Shown here: piece by piece, positions 1 to 7,810 of the stretch
How positions within the stretch are numbered: position 1 is the first letter of the stretch
Layout of the letters: each line of letters begins with the position of its first letter
From: JAWKTM01 sp041399085
GTDB taxonomy: Bacteria; Planctomycetota; Planctomycetia; Pirellulales; Pirellulaceae
DNA length: 14,574 nucleotides
Direction of reading: 5' to 3'
Assembly (NCBI GenBank): GCA_041399085.1
Contig: JAWKTM010000108.1
Span: 1 to 14,574 of the forward strand
Made by a program: the position numbers and the translations under genes
The notes under the pieces: model-generated
What the model was told of the DNA's origin: nothing
The model's input: only the letters and a program-made list of their open reading frames with translations
Database searches by the model: none

Positions 1-614
1 GCCGCCAGTTGCTCTTCAAAATCTTCGGATGTCAGTCGCCAATAATAGTTCTCTAACAAGTCGCTTCGCTCGTTCTCCGGCAAATGCTCGACGAACTCGC
101 GCCACGCCTCGGGAAAGATGCGTCCCATATCATTGAGCCACCAATCTATTTCCCATTGTCGCATCGCGAAGATGCCGCGCAATATTAAGCTGCGACAACG
201 GCTCGGATGGCATTGGGCATAATACAATGCCAGCGTGCTGCCCCACGATCCGCCAAACACGTGCCAGCGGTCGATGCCCAGCGATTCTCGCAGCCGTTCG
301 ATATCGTCCACCAAGTGATCGATTGTGTTATCCGTCAACTCACCCAGTGGCGTACTGCGCCCAGCGCCACGCTGGTCGAACAACACGACTCGAAAATGCT
401 TGGGATCGAAGAAACGGCGGTCTTTTGGCGACGCTCCCACGCCCGGTCCGCCATGCAGAAACACCACGGGCTCGCCCGTGGGATTGCCGCACTGCTCCCA
501 ATACATCTCGTGGACGCTATCCAATGCCATCCTGCCGGAATCGTAGGGATCGATGGCTGGATAAAGTTCTTCGGATTCGTTGGTGCGGTTCGATGAATTG
601 GCGACGGAGCTCAT
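1..614 (-). CDS. pip: Proline iminopeptidase, alpha/beta hydrolase (C-terminal part beyond left edge)
   Basis: About 204 codons are visible; the family is usually a little over 300 residues, so roughly the last third lies off the left edge. The enzyme removes N-terminal proline from peptides in the cytoplasm (family knowledge). The translation shows the family's opening 'LYPAIDPYDSGRM' (residues 18-29), the oxyanion-hole loop 'FLHGGPGVG' (52-60), 'RRFFDPKHFRVVLFDQRGAGRSTP' split over residues 67-89, the long 'LVDDIERLRESLGIDRW' (101-117), and the nucleophile elbow GGSWGS with Ser123. The later aspartate and histidine of the triad are not in the window. The ATG at 614-612 overlaps the TGA (613-611) of the upstream esterase gene as ATGA, so translation is probably coupled. 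An ATG further in (Met29) is possible, but the LYP motif before it supports the longer form. Confidence 0.9.
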   Translation of the reverse strand, partial: MSSVANSSNRTNESEELYPAIDPYDSGRMALDSVHEMYWEQCGNPTGEPVVFLHGGPGVGASPKDRRFFDPKHFRVVLFDQRGAGRSTPLGELTDNTIDHLVDDIERLRESLGIDRWHVFGGSWGSTLALYYAQCHPSRCRSLILRGIFAMRQWEIDWWLNDMGRIFPEAWREFVEHLPENERSDLLENYYWRLTSEDFEEQLA

Positions 615-1333
615 GAGGCGCTATTCGCAACACAGTGGGACAGGTGTTCGGCAAAACGTTCGATGACCTCATAAGGGATGGTATGAGGTCCATAGAACCG
701 AATAAATTCGTTGGGCAAACCGGCGGACTTAAACATCGTATGCAGCCACTCGGCGCCGTCGATCGGCAAAATCGGATCAACCTCACCGTGGCTTTGCATC
801 ACAAACATATTCCCGCGCCGCGCGGCTAGTTCAGCCCACAATTGCCGCCGTAACAAGATTCCCGACCAAACGACGAGCGCCGCTGGCGGCTCTTCCAGTC
901 GCAGCGCCACGTCGGTGGCTACCATCGAACCTTGGGAGAAACCGCCGAGTACAAGACTGGCGGGAGAAAGGTCGGCATCGTCACATAACTGTTGCACCAA
1001 CTGCATTAACGCATCGCTGGCTTCGGGCATACCAGGCGGAGTCGCGTCGGCGATGTCTTCCAGTCGGCCCGTTTCCAACGCCTGCATGAATTGAGCCACG
1101 TTGAGCTGCCACCATGCCCGGCCACCGTACATGCCAAATTCTTCCAGCGACAGCGGAGCTTCGGGGAACACAAATCGGACAGACGAAGCCAACTCAGGCC
1201 GCATTGCCAACACTTCGCTACCGATCGGAACCAAATCGGTTCCGGGAGCACCGTAACCGTGACACAGAACCACTAATAATCGTGGCGACGTACCAGATGG
1301 CAATTGATCGACTGTACGGAAATTGATCTTCAT
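611..1333 (-). CDS. Carboxylesterase/phospholipase-type alpha/beta hydrolase
   Basis: A 240-residue protein of the small serine carboxylesterase/lysophospholipase family (Abhydrolase_2 type), likely cytosolic because no signal peptide is seen. Visible motifs are 'VLCHGYGAPGTDL' (22-34) for the oxyanion hole, 'LGGFSQGSM' (129-137) with nucleophile Ser133, 'SHGEVDPILP' (181-190) with acid Asp186, and 'FYGPHTIPYEV' (213-223) with His217, which makes a full triad. 'RAWWQL' (72-77) matches the family's conserved segment before the lid. I chose the ATG at 1333, giving MKINFRTV, although the frame is open another 25 codons upstream: the longer form would run into the preceding dehydrogenase gene and carries no family sequence. 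The gene lies 29 bp after that gene's stop, and its own TGA overlaps the next ATG. Substrate cannot be told; a short-chain ester or lysophospholipid is the family guess. Confidence 0.85.
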   Translation of the reverse strand: MKINFRTVDQLPSGTSPRLLVVLCHGYGAPGTDLVPIGSEVLAMRPELASSVRFVFPEAPLSLEEFGMYGGRAWWQLNVAQFMQALETGRLEDIADATPPGMPEASDALMQLVQQLCDDADLSPASLVLGGFSQGSMVATDVALRLEEPPAALVVWSGILLRRQLWAELAARRGNMFVMQSHGEVDPILPIDGAEWLHTMFKSAGLPNEFIRFYGPHTIPYEVIERFAEHLSHCVANSAS

Positions 1334-1362
1334 GGCAGGGACATTCCGGCTAGTAAGAATTG

Positions 1363-2943
1363 TTATCCCACATCCGCTTGAGTCCATTGGCCGTCGATGC
1401 GGCGCCATGTGCTGCCAGTCGGGTTCTTGTCACGCAGCAGCGCCGGCAATCGTTCGGGCCGCACGGCATCGAAACATTGCAGCATCGCGAATCGCAACAT
1501 GGCGGGCGGAATACCAACCGCCGTGAAGCCCGGATGTCCGGTCGCGGGATACGGACCGCCATGATTCATGGCGGCGGAAACCGCGACTCCCGTGGGCATC
1601 TTGTCGTTCAACAAACGGCCCACCTTGGGTCGCATCGCGAACGAGATTGGATCATACAACTCGTCGTCACTGCCATTCGCATCCGAATAGATGCAGCCCG
1701 TGAGATTTCCTTCCAAATGGTCCAGCACTTGGCAAGCTTCCGAGATGTTATCGGCCACGACCAACAGCGACACGTTCCCGAATGCCTCGGTTTGCATCGC
1801 ATGTGGATTAGCCAGGAACTGCTTGCCGCTGGCCCACAACAAAGTGTTGGCAAAACTATAACCATTACCACCGCCGGGCTGATTTCCAACTAGCGGTTTG
1901 GCCCCAGCTTCGATCAACTTCGCCACGCTGGTTTCCAGTGACTTGGCCACCGCTTTCGACAGCAATGTGCCGACTGGGGCCGCGGCAAACTTTTCGGTCA
2001 ACCGAGCGACGAATCGGTCCGTGGACTTGCCGGCCAGCAAGATTACCAATCCGGGATTGGTGCAGAACTGGCCCGTTCCCATCAAGCAACTGCCGGTGAA
2101 CTCGTCGGCGATCGCGTCGCCTCGTTCGTTCAACGCGCCGGGCAAAACCACTACCGGATTGACGCTCGACAATTCCAAATAGATCGGCTTCCCCGCCGTA
2201 TCGGCCGCCGCCTTCAACTTCAAGCCGGCCGTCCGGCTGCCGGTGTAGCCGGTCGCGCCCACTCGCGGATCGGCCACCAATCGTTCGCCATCCGCGTGGC
2301 TCGTGCGATAGATCAACTGCACCGTACCGGCCGGCATCCCGGTCGCCTCGGCCGCCGCTTGAGCCGCTTCGCCAAACAACCGCGTCGTGCCGGGATGCGA
2401 CGAGTTCGCCTTGGCAATTACCGGGTTTCCGGCCGCCAACGCCGCGGCGAAATCACCGCCGGCCATGCTGTTGAAAGCGAACGGGAAATTGTTCGGGCCA
2501 AACACGCACACCGGGCCCAACGATCCGTACATGGAACGAATATTCGCGGCCGAATCGATCGTGGCCATGGCCCACGATCCGTCGCGAGCGGCCGCGGCCG
2601 CTTGGCGCAGTTGGCTCGTCGTGCGCGGCAATTCCACGTCCGCCAATCGAGGCGACCGCGGCAGCGCGGATTCGCGATTGGCCATCTCGACCAATGCGTC
2701 CTTGCGGGCTTCGATCTGCTCGGCGAAGCTCTCCAGGAACGCGGCGAATCGCTCGGCCGGCATCTTTCGCATCTCAACGAAGGCCGAAGCGGCCGCCGAC
2801 AAAGCCTCGTCGCAATCTTGCCAAGTGCTAACCGGATACTCGTCGTCCAACGGCTGTTGCCGCACGGGATCATCGGCGCGAAAGGTTCCGCTGGAATTGG
2901 CCGGACGCCATTGGCCGGCGATAAGTACGGGTTGAACCGACAT
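1363..2943 (-). CDS. Alpha-ketoglutarate semialdehyde (2,5-dioxovalerate) dehydrogenase
   Basis: A 526-residue NAD(P)-dependent aldehyde dehydrogenase that oxidises 2-oxoglutarate semialdehyde to 2-oxoglutarate, the last step of non-phosphorylative pentose or hexarate breakdown. The start is the ATG at 2943, preceded by AAGGA five bases upstream. Aldehyde dehydrogenase landmarks: 'FGPNNFPF' (148-155) with the oxyanion Asn152; 'YTGSRTAG' (233-240) of the nucleotide-binding fold; 'YLELSSVNP' (255-263) with general base Glu257; 'GQFCTNPG' (291-298) with catalytic Cys294; and 'QTEAFGN' near the substrate pocket. The 'LELSSVNP' and 'GQFCTNPG' wording, instead of LELGG and GQxC, is typical of the KGSADH branch. 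The gene directly upstream makes an FAH-family keto-deoxy sugar acid dehydratase, whose product would be this enzyme's substrate. Which sugar is used cannot be read here. Confidence 0.88.
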   Translation of the reverse strand: MSVQPVLIAGQWRPANSSGTFRADDPVRQQPLDDEYPVSTWQDCDEALSAAASAFVEMRKMPAERFAAFLESFAEQIEARKDALVEMANRESALPRSPRLADVELPRTTSQLRQAAAAARDGSWAMATIDSAANIRSMYGSLGPVCVFGPNNFPFAFNSMAGGDFAAALAAGNPVIAKANSSHPGTTRLFGEAAQAAAEATGMPAGTVQLIYRTSHADGERLVADPRVGATGYTGSRTAGLKLKAAADTAGKPIYLELSSVNPVVVLPGALNERGDAIADEFTGSCLMGTGQFCTNPGLVILLAGKSTDRFVARLTEKFAAAPVGTLLSKAVAKSLETSVAKLIEAGAKPLVGNQPGGGNGYSFANTLLWASGKQFLANPHAMQTEAFGNVSLLVVADNISEACQVLDHLEGNLTGCIYSDANGSDDELYDPISFAMRPKVGRLLNDKMPTGVAVSAAMNHGGPYPATGHPGFTAVGIPPAMLRFAMLQCFDAVRPERLPALLRDKNPTGSTWRRIDGQWTQADVG

Positions 2944-3007
2944 GGTGTTCCTTACTGTTTAGACCGCCGAACCTATATGGTTTCGCGGAAAGAGTTAATT
3001 GTTAGAA

Positions 3008-3047
3008 GTGAAACCGCCATTGTGTGATGAATTACACGATGGTTCAC
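3008..3047 (-). other. Imperfect hairpin in the 139-bp gap between dehydratase and dehydrogenase genes
   Basis: The outer arms GTGAA (3008-3012) and TTCAC (3043-3047) pair. The inner arms CCATTGTGT (3017-3025) and ACACGATGG (3034-3042) pair with one G-T wobble, and four unpaired bases lie on one side (3013-3016). The loop is about 8 bases. No T-run follows in the minus direction, so it is not a standard intrinsic terminator. It could be an RNA processing or stability element, or chance. Confidence 0.35.
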
Positions 3048-3082
3048 CTAAACTCACATAACGTCGACATTGGTTCGGACAT

Positions 3083-3958
3083 TCACCCTTGCACAATTGG
3101 ATTGACGAGCGTGCCGACTCCTTCGATCGAAATACGAACGATGTCGCCGCGTTCCAGCGTGAAGTCGCTGTCCGGCACAATGCCGGTTCCCGTCAACAGA
3201 AACGCTCCCGTGGGAAAGCTGTTGTCGCGCCCCAACCAGCCGATCAAGTCCTCGAACGTGCGCGCCATCTGAGCGACGCTGGTCGTGCCCTCGAACACCA
3301 CGCTGCCCGCTCGCTCGATTTCCAGTGAAATGCCAGTTTCGCCGCGCGGCGGCATCGCGTCGGCCAAGGTAATCCAAGGGCCCAAACCACAGCATTGGTT
3401 ATAGACCTTGGCCTGGGGCAAGTAGAGCGGATTGTCGCCTTCGATATCACGGCTGCTCATATCATTGCCGATCGTAAAGCCGACCAGCCGCAGTTGCGAA
3501 TTCAATACCAACGTGATTTCCGGTTCGGGAACATTCCAAGTCGCATCCGTCCGAATCCGCAGCGGCTGTCCCGTGCCAGCGACACGGTGCGGCGACGCTT
3601 TGAAAAACAACTCGGGTCGAGGTGAAACGTACACACGGTCGTAGCACGAAGCCGCCGCCTCGGATTCTTCCATCCGCGCCGTCTTGCTGCGGATATAAGT
3701 GACGCCAGCCGCCCAAACTTCCTGTTGATCGATCGGAGGCAACAAATCGGCGTCGGCCAGAGCGATCGCGTCGCCCGGCTCCAGTCGCGATTGCACTTCG
3801 CCGCGGATATCGTCCGCCTCCAACAAGTCGGCCAGCGACACGAACCGCCCATCGGACAGATTCACCGGAATCAAACGCTCGCCATCAACACATCCCACGG
3901 ATTCATGCCCGCCGGGATTACGGAATTTTGCTAGTTGCATAATAGATGTGAGATCCAT
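3083..3958 (-). CDS. FAH-family 2-keto-3-deoxy-pentonate dehydratase (KdaD-like)
   Basis: A 291-residue fumarylacetoacetate-hydrolase-fold protein (285 if translation starts at the ATG at 3940, giving MQLAKF; neither start has a clear Shine-Dalgarno). Family motifs are 'WAAGVTYIRSK' (82-92), 'RPELFFK' (114-120), 'WNVPEPEITLV' (141-151) with metal ligands Glu145 and Glu147, 'GNDMSSRDIEGDNPLYL' (164-180) with Asp166, 'QAKVYNQCCGLGP' (182-194) with Lys184, and 'LTGTGIVP' (255-262). The 'DNPLYLPQAKVYNQ' stretch and the next gene, a ketoglutarate semialdehyde dehydrogenase, point to dehydration of 2-keto-3-deoxy-arabinonate or -xylonate to ketoglutarate semialdehyde, as in archaeal KdaD, rather than true fumarylacetoacetate hydrolysis. 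Substrate stereochemistry is inferred only. It starts 49 bp after the stop of the TIR-like gene. Confidence 0.82.
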   Translation of the reverse strand: MDLTSIMQLAKFRNPGGHESVGCVDGERLIPVNLSDGRFVSLADLLEADDIRGEVQSRLEPGDAIALADADLLPPIDQQEVWAAGVTYIRSKTARMEESEAAASCYDRVYVSPRPELFFKASPHRVAGTGQPLRIRTDATWNVPEPEITLVLNSQLRLVGFTIGNDMSSRDIEGDNPLYLPQAKVYNQCCGLGPWITLADAMPPRGETGISLEIERAGSVVFEGTTSVAQMARTFEDLIGWLGRDNSFPTGAFLLTGTGIVPDSDFTLERGDIVRISIEGVGTLVNPIVQG

Positions 3959-4007
3959 TTAACGACTGGTTCATAAAATGTCGGCGGCTTCAACATCCAC
4001 CGATCCA

Positions 4008-4967
4008 TCATTCGCGTCCCCGAACCGCCAGCAGATGTTGTCGCAAATTCCTTTCGACAACCCGCTTGCCACCAATATTGTCGTCGTAGAAAATCGCGCG
4101 ATAACCGCGGATATCAAACGGCATGTTCCCGCCATCTTCACGACGCACAAGCAGAATCGCTGGTTTTCGTAGCGCATGCGCGTAGCCCAATTCATAGAAC
4201 ACATTGGGATTATGAGTGCTGATTTCCGCGACAACCGCATGCGATTCTTCGATCTGGCGCTGGATGTCCTCCAATATGATGCCAGGCCCACTGATCTCGT
4301 CGACGCGGTTGATCTCAAAATCGAGTTCCGCGGCGACCGGTTTAATAACTTCGCGGTAAAGCGTGTCAAATGGCTCCGCAAATGGCATGATCACAAAGAT
4401 TCGGGCGGGGATGCTCGCAATCCGGGTGTTCTCGAATTCGATCGAGCCATCGTTATAGGCGTACAGTCCCGCCCCCGTGCCTTGAACCGGGCGAGATAGC
4501 ACTGCGTTGAGTACCGGTACATCATCCACGATCATCTCGACCGTCTGCCCGAAGACTTGCACGGCCATTTGAATATCTTGTCCTACTGGCAAGTTTTCAA
4601 GGTTGCCCGCCTGTGCAACCGGCTTCCAGCCGATTCCTGGTCGGTACTCGCCTAGCGCGTAGGCAGAACTCCAGCCACCAAGTTGCGCAAATAAATAATG
4701 TTGATCGAGAGCGCGAAATCCAAACACAATTCCGGCGGATGTGTTCTCGTTTCGACTCAGGCGAATCGTCGTTTCGATAACTCCGTCGCGAAACGGCCGA
4801 GAACCGATCGCGATCCCCAGCGGCGCCATCGCCTTCGACGACGCGGGAGCTAGATACTTGGCGTCAGCTCCGGAGAATGTCCACTTGCCGGCAATCGCAG
4901 CCCATTTGGTTACCGGTCGCGCGCCTTCCGACGCGGCCGCCGCCAAATCGTCAATGATCGTTGACAT
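4008..4967 (-). CDS. Concanavalin-like beta-sandwich fused to a TIR/deoxyribosyltransferase-like domain
   Basis: A 319-residue two-domain protein with no signal peptide. Residues about 20-185 resemble the LamG/DUF1080-type glycan-binding beta-sandwich ('KWAAIAGKWTFSG', 'GVIETTIRLSRNENTSAGIVFGF' split over 62-84, 'GAGLYAYNDGSIEFENTRI' at 165-183). Residues about 187-295 form an alpha/beta domain of the TIR-like / nucleoside 2-deoxyribosyltransferase-like group: 'ARIFVIMPFAEPFDTLY' (188-204), 'DEISGPGIILEDIQRQIEES' (223-242), 'NPNVFYELGYAHAL' (253-266) with the candidate catalytic Glu259, and 'MPFDIRGYRAIFY' (282-294). Related domains cleave NAD or N-glycosidic bonds or sense nucleotides, often in immune or signalling proteins; the role here is unknown. 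A GAGG sits upstream of the ATG at 4967. The gene lies 38 bp after the M19 gene and 49 bp before the dehydratase gene, so it is probably co-transcribed with metabolic genes. Confidence 0.75.
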   Translation of the reverse strand: MSTIIDDLAAAASEGARPVTKWAAIAGKWTFSGADAKYLAPASSKAMAPLGIAIGSRPFRDGVIETTIRLSRNENTSAGIVFGFRALDQHYLFAQLGGWSSAYALGEYRPGIGWKPVAQAGNLENLPVGQDIQMAVQVFGQTVEMIVDDVPVLNAVLSRPVQGTGAGLYAYNDGSIEFENTRIASIPARIFVIMPFAEPFDTLYREVIKPVAAELDFEINRVDEISGPGIILEDIQRQIEESHAVVAEISTHNPNVFYELGYAHALRKPAILLVRREDGGNMPFDIRGYRAIFYDDNIGGKRVVERNLRQHLLAVRGRE

Positions 4968-5005
4968 CCCTTACCTCGCAACAAAACAGATTTCGACCGC
5001 CCGGA

Positions 5006-6073
5006 CTACGGTAGTATCTCCCGCAGCCGTCGAATCCAGTTGCCGTGCATGATAGCCGCGATATCTTCTTGGCTGTACCCACGGTTGGCCAGCAGCGTCG
5101 TGAGCTTCTGCAAGTCGGCGATGGACTCCATATCATACGGACATTGCTCGCGGCCGAAGCCGCCGTCCAGGTCCGAGCCGATGCCGCAATGCCGAGCGTT
5201 TCCGGCTAGTTGGCAGATGTGGTCGATATGCTCGATGATCCGCTCGATGTTGACACCCGCTTCGTAGGGCTGCGTCAACTGTCGTTCCCAGTTTGGAGCC
5301 ATCATCCAAGCGTCGAACGCCGCGCCGATCACCGCATCGCGTTGGATCAGCGCCTTGAGCTGCTCGTCGCTGAACTGACGTTGATGTGGCACCAACGCTC
5401 GGCAATTGTTGTGGCTGGCCCAGACCGGACCGTCGAACAAATCCATCGCTTCCCAAAACGCTTCGTCCGTCAAATGCGTGGCGTCCATCACGATCCCCAA
5501 CCGCGCCATCTCGGGCAACAATTCGCGGCCGAGCGCCGTCAGCCCGCCTTCGCTGCCTGTGCCGGGCGAGTAACGACCCGGACCGTAGTGAGCCGGTCCG
5601 ATCGCTCGCAATCCATATTCATAGGCACGTTCCAAATGCCCTAGCGTCACGATCGAATCGGCGCCCTCCAAGCTGAGCACATACCCGATCGGCGCGTGAT
5701 CCGGCGGATCGTTCGTCCACAAAGCGACGTGGCGATCGAGGCTTTCGCGGTCGGTGATCGCCGTCATCTGCCCGATCTCCTCCATCGCCCGATACCAAGC
5801 CAACTGGCCTTGTGTCACGGCCCAAGCGATCTCGGGGCTGTTCCATCCTGGCAGCGGATTGCCCGGCTCGACATACCGAGCGATTTGCGTGGCGATGCAC
5901 AGCCCAATCTCGCCGCGACGCATTTCGGGAAACGTGATAACGCCCTTGGCCCGATCCAGTTTGTCGAGCTTTCCCAACTCGCGGCGACGAACTTCGTCCA
6001 ACGAGCGAGTCAGGTCGCGATTCCACTCGACCGCGTTCATGGACAAATCAAGGTGGGCGTCGAACAGCAGCAT
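5006..6073 (-). CDS. Peptidase M19 (membrane/renal dipeptidase family) metalloenzyme
   Basis: A 355-residue zinc-dependent dipeptidase of the M19 family (amidohydrolase fold). The start at 6073, giving MLLFDAHLDL, is chosen because GGAG lies 10 bases upstream and the family begins near the HxD motif; the frame stays open another 24 codons, but that stretch has no family character. Metal-site motifs are 'DAHLDL' (5-10; His7, Asp9), 'LSLEGADSI' (133-141; Glu136 as bridging ligand), 'DATHLTDEAFWE' (197-208; His200), 'WASHNNCRAL' (218-227; His221) and 'GIGSDLDGGFG' (297-307; Asp301). No signal peptide or lipobox is seen, so it is probably cytoplasmic. It could act on dipeptides, D,L-dipeptides or beta-lactam-like amides. 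Its stop is 38 bp before the TIR-like gene; upstream is a 149-bp gap after the nitrilase-fusion gene. Confidence 0.88.
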   Translation of the reverse strand: MLLFDAHLDLSMNAVEWNRDLTRSLDEVRRRELGKLDKLDRAKGVITFPEMRRGEIGLCIATQIARYVEPGNPLPGWNSPEIAWAVTQGQLAWYRAMEEIGQMTAITDRESLDRHVALWTNDPPDHAPIGYVLSLEGADSIVTLGHLERAYEYGLRAIGPAHYGPGRYSPGTGSEGGLTALGRELLPEMARLGIVMDATHLTDEAFWEAMDLFDGPVWASHNNCRALVPHQRQFSDEQLKALIQRDAVIGAAFDAWMMAPNWERQLTQPYEAGVNIERIIEHIDHICQLAGNARHCGIGSDLDGGFGREQCPYDMESIADLQKLTTLLANRGYSQEDIAAIMHGNWIRRLREILP

Positions 6074-6170
6074 GGCGAAAAAACTCCAGGCGGGTTGAAC
6101 GGAAGGTGCGGACTCGGCGTCGAACAACGCAGCGGCGTCGACCAACGCGGCGCGAACAGGCGAGGCCAGT

Positions 6171-6197
6171 CATTGTGCCGATTCAGCGGTCACAATG
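6171..6197 (-). other. Short hairpin 3' of the GNAT-nitrilase gene
   Basis: The arms CATTGTG (6171-6177) and CACAATG (6191-6197) pair perfectly. Inner CCG and CGG extend the stem past a single bulged base, leaving a six-base loop. It lies about 25 bp beyond the stop at 6223 on the minus strand. No T-run follows, so its role as terminator or RNA processing site is only a guess. Confidence 0.35.
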
Positions 6198-6222
6198 CTA
6201 TCGGGCCGCGCGATTCCGCCGA

Positions 6223-7779
6223 TCAGATTTCGTGCCGCTGGCCGTCTTCGTCGTAGACCACGCGGTACATGTCGCGCCGTCGATCGTTCCAATTCTGAAC
6301 CGTGCCCGACTTTCGATGCCGCGTGAGCAGCTCGACATCGATGTCGTGAATCACGATCGTCTCGATATTGGCCGTGCATTCTTCGGCGACGGCATCGCGC
6401 GAGAACGAAAAATCGGCCGGCGTGAAAATGCCGGACTGGGCATAGTGAATGTCCACATTGTCGACGAACGGCAAGTTGCCAGTACAACCGCTGATCGCCA
6501 CATACATGTGATTCTCAATGCAACGCGCTTGAGCGCAATGCCGCACGCGCAAATAACCTTGCCGCGTGTCCGTATTGAAAGGCACGAACAACACCTGCGC
6601 TCCCTTGTCCGCCGCGATCCGAGCCAACTCGGGGAATTCAATGTCGTAACAAATTAGAATCGCGATCTTGCCGCAATCGGTGTCGAACACTTCCAACCGA
6701 TCGCCCGGTTCGACGCCCCACCAACGCCGCTCGCTGGGCGTCACGTGCAACTTGTACTGTTTGCCGATCGTCCCATCGCGGCGGAACAGATAGGCGATGT
6801 TGTAGAGCACATCATCCTCGACCGTGAAGTGCGTGCCGCCGATGATGTTGATGTCGTACTTAACGGCCAACTCCGTGAACCAATCCAAATACTGGGGCGT
6901 GAATTCGCTGATCTGCCGGGCCGCCAAGCCCGGCCGCGAGCTCTTCACACACGACATCAACTGTGTGGTGATCAATTCGGGAAAGACCACGAAGTCGCAC
7001 TTGTAGTCCGAAGCCACGTCGACAAAAAATTCGCACTGAGTGGCGAATTCATCGAAGTCGACGATCGGCCGCATCTGATACTGAACCACCGACAGCCGCA
7101 CCGGCTCGACGCGGCGAAACACGCGCTTCGCGCCCGCCTCGTAATCCAAGTTCGTCCATTCCAAGAACGTGGCATAGCCGCGCGAATCGGTGTCCGAGGG
7201 CAAATAATTGGGAATCAGCCCCTTCAGCGCAAAGCCGTTCGCCACTTGGGCGGTCAGCACTGGGTCGAAGTACGCTTTGCTCATCACGCCTTCGACGTAC
7301 TCGCGAGCCGACATCTGACTGGCCACTTGGCCATATCCCGGTATGCGTCCGGCGATGATGATGCGAGCCAGATTCAGCTCGCGACACAACTCCTTGCGGG
7401 CGTCGTACAAACGGCGCGACAATTTGTAGCCGCGAAATTCGGGATCGACCATGATCTCGATCCCGTACAACGTGTCGCCCGACGGATCATGATTGCGGAT
7501 AAAACCGTTATCCGACATCACGCCCCAATTATGCCATTCCGAATACTGGTTGAAGTCCACAACCAAGCTGCTGGCCGACGCCACGACTTGGTCGTCGTAT
7601 TGCACGACGAACTGGCCTTCCGGGAAAACCTTCAGTTGGCTTTCAAGCTGCTCCCGACGCCAAGTTTGCATGCCGGGAAAGCATTTCAATTGCAGGTCAA
7701 CAAGCGCGTCAAAGTCGTCAATCGTGAGATTGCGAATGACCAGCTTCCATTCGAATTCAGCGAGGTCGAGTTCTGCCAT
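6223..7779 (-). CDS. GNAT acetyltransferase fused to carbon-nitrogen hydrolase (nitrilase superfamily)
   Basis: A 518-residue two-domain protein resembling the Bacillus YhcX type. Residues about 12-210 are a GNAT domain ('LVIRNLTIDDFDALVDL' at 13-29; acetyl-CoA loop region 'MVDPEFRGYKLSRRLYDAR' at 110-128). Residues about 226-500 are a nitrilase-superfamily amidase with the Glu-Lys-Cys triad: 'VVFPELITTQ' (264-273; Glu268), 'YKLHVTPSERRWWG' (342-355; Lys343) and 'AILICYDIEFPEL' (373-385; Cys377). The domains are joined in one continuous frame. The family pairing suggests acyl transfer and C-N hydrolysis on a linked substrate, but none is established. The start at 7779 lies 31 bp after the histidine-kinase stop; no Shine-Dalgarno is seen, and Met110 or later would cut the GNAT fold. 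It is likely cytoplasmic and co-transcribed with the kinase gene. Confidence 0.88.
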   Translation of the reverse strand: MAELDLAEFEWKLVIRNLTIDDFDALVDLQLKCFPGMQTWRREQLESQLKVFPEGQFVVQYDDQVVASASSLVVDFNQYSEWHNWGVMSDNGFIRNHDPSGDTLYGIEIMVDPEFRGYKLSRRLYDARKELCRELNLARIIIAGRIPGYGQVASQMSAREYVEGVMSKAYFDPVLTAQVANGFALKGLIPNYLPSDTDSRGYATFLEWTNLDYEAGAKRVFRRVEPVRLSVVQYQMRPIVDFDEFATQCEFFVDVASDYKCDFVVFPELITTQLMSCVKSSRPGLAARQISEFTPQYLDWFTELAVKYDINIIGGTHFTVEDDVLYNIAYLFRRDGTIGKQYKLHVTPSERRWWGVEPGDRLEVFDTDCGKIAILICYDIEFPELARIAADKGAQVLFVPFNTDTRQGYLRVRHCAQARCIENHMYVAISGCTGNLPFVDNVDIHYAQSGIFTPADFSFSRDAVAEECTANIETIVIHDIDVELLTRHRKSGTVQNWNDRRRDMYRVVYDEDGQRHEI

Positions 7780-7810
7780 ATCGGTATTGTCGCCGAATCA
7801 TGGTCCCGTG

